NCBI GenBank assembly: GCA_937894115.1
Contig: CALBFP010000042.1
Span: forward strand, 1 to 40,758
DNA: 40,758 bases
From: an uncultured euryarchaeote
GTDB lineage: Archaea > Thermoplasmatota > Poseidoniia > Poseidoniales > Poseidoniaceae
Direction: 5' to 3'
Both the position numbers and the translations under genes were made by a program. Under the pieces are notes generated by a model, which worked only from the letters and a program-made list of their open reading frames with translations, did not search any database and was not told the DNA's origin. Positions 30,283 through 38,471 of this stretch are shown here, one piece after another. Numbering within the stretch: the first letter of the stretch is position 1; every line of letters starts with the position of its first letter.

Positions 30283-31815
30283 TCAACGCTCTAAAGTGGA
30301 ATGCAATTCATTGATTAGGGCTTGCAATTGAAATTCAAGATTTTGTCTGTATTGCTTGCTCGCAGTAATGCGTTTGAAGCCTTTGCGCATGTCGACATAA
30401 CTGTCCCACCAAAGACCGAACATACGGCCTGAACACCAAAAGAGCGGAAACATCAAAACGTAGATTGAAAGCATTGCAAGGACCGACCCGGTTTCGATGA
30501 ATCCCTCGAAGTCAACCGAAAAAATCGTGCTGAGGTTCGTTGCATTCCAATATATCAGCCCTGCTCCAATCAATGCAAAAAAAGGCCACAGTAGCACTGA
30601 CCCAAACATCGCTGCAAGGAATTGATACGTTGTCCTCGCGTCGACACCTTCATCGGTTCTATCTCCTAAAAACCGCCCAAGAATTAACTGCGGGGAAAGA
30701 GAGAGAATGAACACCGGGAGAAGAGCGGCCATAAGCGCAGTTTTTACACAGAAGCCTACGAATTGGACTGGATTGCCCATTCGCAATTTTCGTCCAGATG
30801 AATCTAAATCGCGTCCGTCGAGGCCCCGTTCGGAAAGTTGCCGGTGAATGGTTTTCGCTTGAACAACAACAGGATCGTTTACTTCAGGGGGTTTGGAATC
30901 TTCAACGGCTTGCTCGGTTTGATACCGATCCCTTACTGAGCGGGCTGCTAGAACTTCACTACGCCATGTATTCAACCGTTTCTTGTTCATTCTAGCCTCA
31001 ACTTGAGCAATAACGTGGTAAGCTCCATGCTCATCCCAGCTGGAAGCGTTTGGTGTGATTGGAAGAAGGTGGGGTCGCAGACCATCCCGGAGTGAACGGA
31101 CAAGATCGCCAGGTGGTTCAACCCACTCCCTTTTTTGTACTGCAGCAATCAAATCTTTAGGGATTTCATCCTCTGGAAGGTGAAAGGGCTTCACAAATTC
31201 AACCCACATATCGGTTCTGTAGTGGTGTCGTACTCGAAAATGGAGGCCTACTGGTTGCAATACTGGACACTTCTTTCCTGCTCCCTTTGCAATGGCTGCA
31301 GCTGCGAGGACGGTTCGCATTGGCCCAGTTCGGAAACGTATCATATGGGCTAAATCATGACTGGTCCCCTCAGGAAACAAAACACATCCAAACCCACTTG
31401 AAATACCCGTTGCGAGCGTAAGAAGCGAACGCCCATTGAGATTTGTGGCCTCTTCCTCAGAACAACCTCCTCGAAGAAGTTCTGCCTTACGGACAACCGG
31501 CTGAACCGCTAATCTTCGCGTCCAAAAAGACAGGATTGGTCGTGTTACCAGATCGTGGCGTCCACCCATCACGAATTCTTTTGGATGAGCGAGCATAATC
31601 CCAAGCGGATCGATGAGTCCGTTGGTGTGCCACGATGCACAGAGTGAACCACGATCGCGCGGGATGTGCTCCATTCCAGAATATTCAATCGTACGAAATT
31701 GGTTTGCAGCAGTTCTGCGGCAGAAAAAAAACGCAAGTTTAGTCCAAAAAGGGCTCCCTGGTGTTTTTTTGTCGAAAGATGGCATCGGAGTATTGAGAAG
31801 TTTCTCCATTTGCAT
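30283..31815 (-). CDS. GPAT/PlsC-superfamily acyltransferase with C-terminal TM segments
   Basis: Acyltransferase motifs SWHTNGLIDPLGI (H-x5-D) and LFPEGTSHD; likely start 31815 or 31809, longer ORF overlaps HIT gene. Confidence 0.8.
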   Translation of the reverse strand: MQMEKLLNTPMPSFDKKTPGSPFWTKLAFFFCRRTAANQFRTIEYSGMEHIPRDRGSLCASWHTNGLIDPLGIMLAHPKEFVMGGRHDLVTRPILSFWTRRLAVQPVVRKAELLRGGCSEEEATNLNGRSLLTLATGISSGFGCVLFPEGTSHDLAHMIRFRTGPMRTVLAAAAIAKGAGKKCPVLQPVGLHFRVRHHYRTDMWVEFVKPFHLPEDEIPKDLIAAVQKREWVEPPGDLVRSLRDGLRPHLLPITPNASSWDEHGAYHVIAQVEARMNKKRLNTWRSEVLAARSVRDRYQTEQAVEDSKPPEVNDPVVVQAKTIHRQLSERGLDGRDLDSSGRKLRMGNPVQFVGFCVKTALMAALLPVFILSLSPQLILGRFLGDRTDEGVDARTTYQFLAAMFGSVLLWPFFALIGAGLIYWNATNLSTIFSVDFEGFIETGSVLAMLSIYVLMFPLFWCSGRMFGLWWDSYVDMRKGFKRITASKQYRQNLEFQLQALINELHSTLER

Positions 31816-31901
31816 GTTCGCTGATGATTTTGATAGCACGGGCAGCGCTTCCCCCCTGTGGTCTACTGCGCCATCGAAAGGTGCAACTCCTTTCGCCAAG
31901 A

Positions 31902-32333
31902 TTAGCCCCCCGAGGAAATTTTTTCCGCAAGCAGAGCCAATGCTTCGTGATTCGGCTGATTGGTATCGGTTATCGGCCACATCGCTGCTAAAGTCGTCCC
32001 TGAATCACCCGGTGTTCTCGGCAAAATGTGAACGTGAACGTGAGGGACTTCCTGACCAGCGAGTGGCCCATCGTGGACAACCACTGTGAAATCGGTTGTA
32101 TCGTAGTGCCTTGAGAGGAGATTTTGCACCAAAACCACGCCCTCAAACAAACAAGAGCGTTCGTGAACGTCCAGTTCAGCAATCCGCTGAACGGGTTTTG
32201 TTGGTATGACGAGTGTGTGTCCTTCTCGCCGGGGAAAAATGTCAAGAAAAGCATACCAGCCTTCACCGGACGCAATCTTATGGGAAGGAATCTCTCCAGA
32301 CAAAATACGTTGGAAGAGTGTACCTTCTGACAT
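31902..32333 (-). CDS. HIT family protein
   Basis: LFQRILSGEIPSHKI...GHTLVIPTKPV...GQEVPHVHVHILPR (HxHxH). Confidence 0.92.
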   Translation of the reverse strand: MSEGTLFQRILSGEIPSHKIASGEGWYAFLDIFPRREGHTLVIPTKPVQRIAELDVHERSCLFEGVVLVQNLLSRHYDTTDFTVVVHDGPLAGQEVPHVHVHILPRTPGDSGTTLAAMWPITDTNQPNHEALALLAEKISSGG

Positions 32334-32361
32334 GTACGTCCCAGTCGGACGGGACAAATAA

Positions 32362-33996
32362 TCAAACCGCAGAGGATGGGGGTAAAATCCAGTTTCCGGA
32401 TGGTCCTTTACGCAGCGCTAATGTTGCACAGGTACCATCATGGAAAATCAGGTTGTGGTGAAGTTGTTCATCATCGGACTGGGGGAAATCTGAGCGCTGA
32501 TGAAGGCCACGAGATTCGGTTCGTCGTAATGCAGATTGAACATAGGCCAAAGCCATGCGTATAGCGGATTGAATGCGTAGGATTTCCAAGAGATTTTGAT
32601 TTGCAATCAGTGATGTCTGATCGCAATACAATTGTTCGCTCTGAACGGATAGTTGTTCCAGCACTTCAAGGGCTTGTTCATAATCTGAGGCTACGGTTGC
32701 AGGCGTTTGTAAGGAAGTCAGAATCTCCTTGAGGCGGGTGACAACTGGATTAAGACGTTGAACCGCACCCTCCGTTTCTTCGCCGAGCATACTCAATTCT
32801 GCCTCAGCAAGTCCAAATGCTTCTTCAAGCTTTGCGGTGCCAGTAAATTTGCGTTTCACAATCCAATCTGCGGCATGTGATCCAGCTGCTTCCCCGCCAG
32901 CAATTGCATCGAGGAGGCGATTGCCTTGGAGGACATCTGCTCCATGAAAACCGCTGGATGAGGCGGATCCCGCAGCATAAAGTCCTGTGAACCAACGGGC
33001 CCAAGATTGGAGAACAACTCTACCGTTTTCATCAACTGGGAGGCCCCCCAACGTGTAGTTTGGAATTGGTGCGACTTCAATGGTTTGGCGATTCATGTCA
33101 ATTCCTGTTCGTTGTTTGACGTTGTCAAATAAGATCGTCCACCAATCGGCATGCTCTCCAAGATTTCGTGCATCGAGAACGGTCACTCCTGCTTCATGCA
33201 TCTTGGAGCATATTTCCGATGTCGGCGTGCTTGGTGAAGTTTCTAAGGCTGTTCCTGAAGGGGTGTGGAGGGTGGCTCCATCGGAAAGAATGGATTGAGG
33301 AATAACGAGGTTTGTTCCAACAACTCCAAGTGGGGTTTCTGAAATAAACTCCATATTTCGTAATGGGGCACCAGCACGGTGTGCAAAATCCATCCCAAGA
33401 GATGCGGAGCCGCTGGTAAATGCGCCTTCAAATCCACCGTCTGCGACAATAAGTGCTTTGCATTGAATGGAAAGGATTCGCCCGTTCAACATGTCTAAGG
33501 CGATCAACCCATTGATTGAAAATTCCGTATGCATTAACTCGAGAGGAATCTGGTCGCCACGTCGAGTAACCCCGTGTTTCATACACTGTTCCTCTAACAC
33601 CTGTTGTATTTCTCTAACAGTTGAATCTCCTGCGTTGCACAGGCGCGGCTTGGAATGTCCTGATGCATAATGGCCTTTGACGATGCCTTTTGCATCGCGG
33701 CGAAAATTTACGCCTCGGCGCTCAAGAAGGTCTACAATTCTCAAAGCCTTCGTTGTATGGCTCGCTACAATGTCTTGATCGCATAAAAAAACGCCCGTTT
33801 TGATGGTGTCTTCCCGATGCCCGCGATTGCTCTCTTCTTGGATGTGGCAGGCGATTCCACTCATTGCATCCATCCCTCCGTCACCAAGACCTGAAGAGCT
33901 CATCAACAGAACACTGGCTCCATCTTTGGATGCTTGTGCGGCGGCGGACAACGCTGCAGGGCCATCGCCCAGAACCACAACATCCCATGCTTCCAT
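32362..33996 (-). CDS. FAD-dependent SdhA/FrdA/NadB-like flavoprotein, divergent
   Basis: VVVLGDGPAALSAA nucleotide-binding motif, NGRVVLQSWARWFTGLYAAGSASSSGFHGADVLQGNRLLDAIAGGEAAG. Confidence 0.8.
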   Translation of the reverse strand: MEAWDVVVLGDGPAALSAAAQASKDGASVLLMSSSGLGDGGMDAMSGIACHIQEESNRGHREDTIKTGVFLCDQDIVASHTTKALRIVDLLERRGVNFRRDAKGIVKGHYASGHSKPRLCNAGDSTVREIQQVLEEQCMKHGVTRRGDQIPLELMHTEFSINGLIALDMLNGRILSIQCKALIVADGGFEGAFTSGSASLGMDFAHRAGAPLRNMEFISETPLGVVGTNLVIPQSILSDGATLHTPSGTALETSPSTPTSEICSKMHEAGVTVLDARNLGEHADWWTILFDNVKQRTGIDMNRQTIEVAPIPNYTLGGLPVDENGRVVLQSWARWFTGLYAAGSASSSGFHGADVLQGNRLLDAIAGGEAAGSHAADWIVKRKFTGTAKLEEAFGLAEAELSMLGEETEGAVQRLNPVVTRLKEILTSLQTPATVASDYEQALEVLEQLSVQSEQLYCDQTSLIANQNLLEILRIQSAIRMALAYVQSALRRTESRGLHQRSDFPQSDDEQLHHNLIFHDGTCATLALRKGPSGNWILPPSSAV

Positions 33997-34063
33997 ACCG
34001 AATCCCCAGTGTTCTAGCCGATGTTAAACCCCGCAATAAGCAAAGCGCTTCTGTTCCTATTAC

Positions 34064-35608
34064 TCAATTACTGGAAAAGGCGGGAAGGTCCAATTCTGAG
34101 AAGCGTCGAACGCGAAGCAATTGACGAATTCGTTCAATACGTTGCCGATTTTCCCGAGGTAGTACGTTCGTCCTTACAATTCGTGATCCTAATACTAAAT
34201 TGTCGTCATCCCTAAGAGTAACTTGTACTTGTGCATCACCTTTGAAGCCTCGATCCCATGCAACGTTAACCCACAAGACAACAGTACGCTCAAGATATCG
34301 GGGCAGCCAACTCAACACATCGTCTTCCGATGAATTGCTAAGTTCAATCGCCTTGAGTGGCGGGGGGCATGGCGCCAATTCAAATCGATGGTCAATGGAT
34401 TGAGGTTCTCCACCCGGTACTTGGACTTCGACACGAACGTGGGTTGCGTCAAATGTCTGATTGTTGAGAACGATAAAGAGACTTCCAGATCCATCATAAC
34501 ATGTTGAATCAAGTGAAATGTCCATCCTCCATGGAGAAAGGAGAATTTCTGAAGCACCGGAAAGAAAGTCGTTCTGAAGTCGTTCAAAGAGTCTAAAAGC
34601 GCCTGGTTGCCAAGCCCTTGCGTGTTCGAGGGTACGTTGAATTGTACGCCAGTTAAAGAATGATTCTTCTGAAAGCAGGATTCGTTCTATGGCATCTGGA
34701 GACATGAAATCCCGAAGTGATTCAAAGACTTCTGTATCGGTAATGATGTCGTTTGCATTCAAATGAAGTAGGAACAACAGGCGTTCTCTTGCTTGGATAG
34801 GATCTGTTCCTGGCAAAATCTGTTCATGAAAACGATGTTCCCATTCGCCCCACTCAATTTGTGAATCAGGATCCAAATGTGATTGCAACAACTGCCCGAG
34901 AGGGGAACCCAATTGTGTGGGGTGATGTGTCGGAGCGTAGTGAATAAGTAAAGGCATTGAGTCTGCCTGAAGACGGATGTAGTACGTGGTGAGAATGGAG
35001 TGAATGCTCAATCCAATCCCTGCCGTCATCGAAATTAACAGCAGTAAATTCCACGCAGGGGAACCCGGTGTAATCAACATTGAGAGGAACAACGCCAGCA
35101 GCGACGTTGTTGCCAAGAACGCGCTGATGTAGTTTTGGCGCCGTCCATCGCGAAGCCCTTCAAGTACCCGATCCATCCCTGGCTGTGCTCTTAGGGTGTG
35201 ACGTTTCCCGTCACCGAAACCACCTTGTTCGCGCAGAGAGATTTTCGCCTCCACTGCGGACCATGTTGCCTCACTTCCAGCAATTGGTGGCACGAACGCA
35301 GCCAAAACGGGAATCAACCATATTGCGAGGATGAGCAATGGTGTTTTGTAAGGAAAAATTGTCGAATCGATCACAAACAGGACAGCCGTTGTTGCAATTC
35401 CGAGGCCTACCACATTACGAAAAGCGAGGAAGAAGGTGTTGTTTGCAATTTGACCGCTCTTCATCCTGAACATCTCGCTCTTCTGCCACGCTTCACGCGT
35501 TCGTTCCAAAGGATCCTCACTTCTTGAGAACCCATGTCCATATGGATCAGGCAGGGATTTGAGGGTTCGCCGTGTTCGAGCAACGATGGATTCTTCTTCG
35601 GGTTCCAT
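34064..35608 (-). CDS. Membrane protein, unknown
   Basis: TM segments VVGLGIATTAVLFVIDST, LLILAIWLIPVLAAFV, LLALFLSMLITPG; long soluble C-terminus; start among 35608-35626. Confidence 0.55.
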   Translation of the reverse strand: MEPEEESIVARTRRTLKSLPDPYGHGFSRSEDPLERTREAWQKSEMFRMKSGQIANNTFFLAFRNVVGLGIATTAVLFVIDSTIFPYKTPLLILAIWLIPVLAAFVPPIAGSEATWSAVEAKISLREQGGFGDGKRHTLRAQPGMDRVLEGLRDGRRQNYISAFLATTSLLALFLSMLITPGSPAWNLLLLISMTAGIGLSIHSILTTYYIRLQADSMPLLIHYAPTHHPTQLGSPLGQLLQSHLDPDSQIEWGEWEHRFHEQILPGTDPIQARERLLFLLHLNANDIITDTEVFESLRDFMSPDAIERILLSEESFFNWRTIQRTLEHARAWQPGAFRLFERLQNDFLSGASEILLSPWRMDISLDSTCYDGSGSLFIVLNNQTFDATHVRVEVQVPGGEPQSIDHRFELAPCPPPLKAIELSNSSEDDVLSWLPRYLERTVVLWVNVAWDRGFKGDAQVQVTLRDDDNLVLGSRIVRTNVLPRENRQRIERIRQLLRVRRFSELDLPAFSSN

Positions 35609-35681
35609 CGCACTCATGACAACCATGCGCAGCCCACATATCTCTTCTTCGCTGGTCTCACACTCAAATAAGCGCATAAAG

Positions 35682-35755
35682 CGGGCGTGGCAGGATTCGA
35701 ACCCGCGATCTTCGGCTTAGGAGGCCGACGCATTATCCAGCTGTGCTACACGCCC
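35682..35755 (-). tRNA. tRNA-Arg(CCU)
   Basis: Minus strand GGGCGTG...TCGGC-CTCCTAA-GCCGA...GGGTTCGAATCC...CACGCCC; anticodon CCT; cloverleaf pairs; CCA not encoded. Confidence 0.93.
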
Positions 35756-35786
35756 AGCGTTGCCAAAACGCCCTCTCTGATGGAGA

Positions 35787-36911
35787 TTACTGTTGTCGTA
35801 TTGCTGCGAAAGCATGCAGCATTTGTTCAATTTGGATGCGCCCTTGAGAGGATCGGCGAAGCCGCACATCACAATCCGCTATGGCTCCAAGTGCTGCGTT
35901 CAGTTGTTCTTCTGGAAGATTAAGCCGTCCCCCTGTAAGAACCTGATGCGCTTGCTCAACAACATCTTCAGCTTCGAGGCTCTGTTGAGAGATTATATCA
36001 TCGTAGATTCCGAGTGCTCCCTTGAGCTTCCGGACGTTCTTGTAGCCTTCCTTCTCCCATCGCCAATCGACGACCTGCCCCCTGAGTGCTGCTTCTATCA
36101 TCCGTTGTACCTCATTCGTTGAAATCATTGTGAGCAGACGGTGAAGATTTGCTCGCTCTCCAAGTAAATTACGTAATGCAAGGACTTCGGTTGTAAAAAT
36201 GGCCTTGCGCAAGTTACCTTCAGAAATGTGCGCAATGTCACCGAGAATTCCGCGTACTGCTTGAACGCCTTCTGCTTCGCAAAGTTCCTTCAATCGGGCT
36301 TCGATTCGTCTTCTTGGTACTGCTGTAAGACGAAGGTGTTGCATCCGACTACGAAGTGCGTCGATCATTCTGGAAGGTGTTTGCGCAGTGAAGATAAAGC
36401 GGGAGGTTTGGCTTGTAGCCTCCATCATCCGGCGCAGGAGTGGTTGCCTTTTATGGCCGAGATAATCTGCATCTTCGATGATGATGATTCTCGAAATGTG
36501 GACTCTGTTTTGGCTTCCACGTTCAGACTCATGCCCTGCTGGAGCGACATCCTCTTCAGAAACACGTGAGAATGTTGAGTCGAAGGCATCGAGAGAAGTG
36601 CGGCTGGCGAGCGTATCGCTTGAATCCTTTCCACCCGGTCGAAGAAAGGACTCAAAGGCGGCCATTGCACCGGCTGACCTTACCAAATCTTTTGCCTGCA
36701 AGACATGCGTGGTAGAACGCCAAGCGGGACCAAGCACCTGGCGAACGATGAGGTTCCACGTGGCTGTTTTACCGGAACCGGGTGGTCCCGAAATAAGGAG
36801 ATGAGGGGGGTTGGCTTGAAGCGAAACCCTTTCAATCGTCTCAAGCGTTGATTCATCGAGCGCCAACTCCGAGAAACGACGAGGAGGATACTTCTCAAGC
36901 CAACTCGCCAT
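35787..36911 (-). CDS. rfcS: Replication factor C small-subunit-like clamp-loader AAA+ ATPase
   Basis: SWLEKYPPRRFSELALDE, Walker A SGPPGSGKTATW, Walker B-like IIIIEDADYL, LRSRMQHLRL near sensor/arginine finger. Confidence 0.85.
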   Translation of the reverse strand: MASWLEKYPPRRFSELALDESTLETIERVSLQANPPHLLISGPPGSGKTATWNLIVRQVLGPAWRSTTHVLQAKDLVRSAGAMAAFESFLRPGGKDSSDTLASRTSLDAFDSTFSRVSEEDVAPAGHESERGSQNRVHISRIIIIEDADYLGHKRQPLLRRMMEATSQTSRFIFTAQTPSRMIDALRSRMQHLRLTAVPRRRIEARLKELCEAEGVQAVRGILGDIAHISEGNLRKAIFTTEVLALRNLLGERANLHRLLTMISTNEVQRMIEAALRGQVVDWRWEKEGYKNVRKLKGALGIYDDIISQQSLEAEDVVEQAHQVLTGGRLNLPEEQLNAALGAIADCDVRLRRSSQGRIQIEQMLHAFAAIRQQ

Positions 36912-36954
36912 AGGCCTTATTCAACGACAAGGGTCTTTGACCATTTGCTTGGAC

Positions 36955-37116
36955 TTACTCTGCCTTGAGCGTCTTCTTCTTCTGATCTCCACTGCTTCGG
37001 CGGAGTTTCATGAATATCTTTGAGCCACAGTGACTGCAATGAATTCCGTTTCGCTCTCTGTCAAAGCTTTCGTGGGTGCCGCAGATTGCGCACTTGTAAT
37101 CTACAAGTTCCGACAT
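36955..37116 (-). CDS. rpoP: DNA-directed RNA polymerase subunit P-like (Rpb12-like) zinc ribbon
   Basis: 53 aa not in supplied ORF track: MSELVDYKCAICGTHESFDRERNGIHCSHCGSKIFMKLRRSSGDQKKKTLKAE*; CxxC...CxxC with basic tail as in RpoP. Confidence 0.8.
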   Translation of the reverse strand: MSELVDYKCAICGTHESFDRERNGIHCSHCGSKIFMKLRRSSGDQKKKTLKAE

Positions 37117-37168
37117 AAACTGTCCGACCTACCCATTGGTTTTGAACCTGTCCGTTGGTTTACCCAGC

Positions 37169-37789
37169 TTATTGGCCACCAACGAGTGGTCGCGTCATGC
37201 GAATCTCGGTCGCCTGACCAAGGTCTGTTTCCGCGATGGCGCTTGCAGCGATCATCTGACCGTCAACGAAAACCCAATTGTTGGCTTCCTTTGCGCTCGT
37301 TGCGATTTCTTCCTTGGTCATCTCGCAGACTGAGTGTCCTGAAGCGTCTGTAATCTGAACCGTGAAAGTCTCAGATCCACCAACGATGGATGGAACCAAT
37401 CTCAAGACGTTGTCTTGGCTGAGTTCGGTGTTCTCAATGGTTGCTGCATCAACCATTTGACCGTCAATGAAAAGCCAATTTGCATTGTTGCTCGTGAGTT
37501 TATCGCTGAGCTCTTGCTTGGTCATGAGGATGGATTCGTCACCCTCTCTGCTTGCAACAAGAACAGTGAAGGTTTCTCCACCTCCAACCATTCCAGGGTT
37601 GATTCGAATCTCTGTAGCATCGCTTAACTCGATGTTCTCGAGTTCTTCGACACTGACCATTTGTGAGTCGACAAACACCCATGTGTTTTCGTTTGCTGAC
37701 AACGTATCAACGATGTCTTTTCGAGTCATGAGTTCTTGCTCATGACCTGATTCTCGGGCTACGTGAACTGTGAATTTCTTATCCGACAT
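37169..37789 (-). CDS. Tandem triple ubiquitin-like (ThiS/MoaD-type beta-grasp) protein, each repeat ending Gly-Gly
   Basis: 206 aa from ATG 37789 (longer ORF overlaps divergent guaA gene); repeats KKFTV...NPGMVGG / ETFTV...VPSIVGG / ETFTV...TRPLVGG, then Q*; 67, 67, 66 residues. Confidence 0.88.
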   Translation of the reverse strand: MSDKKFTVHVARESGHEQELMTRKDIVDTLSANENTWVFVDSQMVSVEELENIELSDATEIRINPGMVGGGETFTVLVASREGDESILMTKQELSDKLTSNNANWLFIDGQMVDAATIENTELSQDNVLRLVPSIVGGSETFTVQITDASGHSVCEMTKEEIATSAKEANNWVFVDGQMIAASAIAETDLGQATEIRMTRPLVGGQ

Positions 37790-37820
37790 TGTTCTTCCTC
37801 GCAATCTCTCAATATCCAGA

Positions 37821-37828
37821 GTATATGA
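37821..37828. promoter_or_regulatory. Putative TATA element in divergent intergenic region
   Basis: gtatatga, about 32 nt from the minus-strand start at 37789 and about 44 nt from ATG 37872 on the plus strand. Confidence 0.35.
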
Positions 37829-37871
37829 ACGCGTCAAATTCGGCAGATTCAAGGATGTTCTCGAAACTCGT

Positions 37872-38471
37872 ATGAACATGGGCGGTGATGCACCTCTTGT
37901 CATCGATGTTGTTGACAACGGTGGACAGTGGACGCATCGAGAATGGAGAATGCTGAGGTATCTTAAAGTGGATACACAAATCATTCCAAACGATACACCC
38001 GTTGAACAGCTTCGAGAACTTGACGGCCTTGTCCTATCAGGCGGGGCCGCCCGCATTGGTTTGTCTGGAGAGCTTGGTAATTGTGCGGAATTCTTGAAAC
38101 TTGACATCCCCATTCTGGGCATCTGCGCAGGTCATCAGTTTATGGCACGCTTCTACGGTGGCGATGCAAGAGAATCGCCGATTCCCGAATTCGGTGCAAT
38201 GGAAATTCAACTCCATGATGGGGGTGGCAAAATCTTTGCTGGAACCTCGGAAACACAAACCGTTTGGGAATCCCACAACGATGAAGTTCACGTAGTCCCA
38301 GATGGTTTCTTTGTCACTGCGAGTAGTCCATCCTGTGAAGTCCAAGGCATGGAAAACAACGCTGGTGATCGATTTGGTTTGCAATTTCACCCCGAAGTGA
38401 ACGACTCTGAATACGGAAAAGAGATGTTTGAAAACTTCGTCGAAGTGTGTCGACAGGCTCGAAGCGATTAA
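37872..38471 (+). CDS. guaAA: GMP synthase glutamine amidotransferase subunit (GuaAa-like)
   Basis: Class I GATase: DGLVLSGGAARIG, ILGICAGHQFMARFYGG, LQFHPEVNDSEYGKEMFENF; start 37872 or 37878. Confidence 0.88.
   Translation: MNMGGDAPLVIDVVDNGGQWTHREWRMLRYLKVDTQIIPNDTPVEQLRELDGLVLSGGAARIGLSGELGNCAEFLKLDIPILGICAGHQFMARFYGGDARESPIPEFGAMEIQLHDGGGKIFAGTSETQTVWESHNDEVHVVPDGFFVTASSPSCEVQGMENNAGDRFGLQFHPEVNDSEYGKEMFENFVEVCRQARSD

Noticed and set aside
35687-35923. 78-aa plus-strand ORF MAGFEPAIFGLGGRR...
   Set aside because: Starts inside the tRNA-Arg complement, a common spurious ORF signature, and overlaps rfcS antisense.
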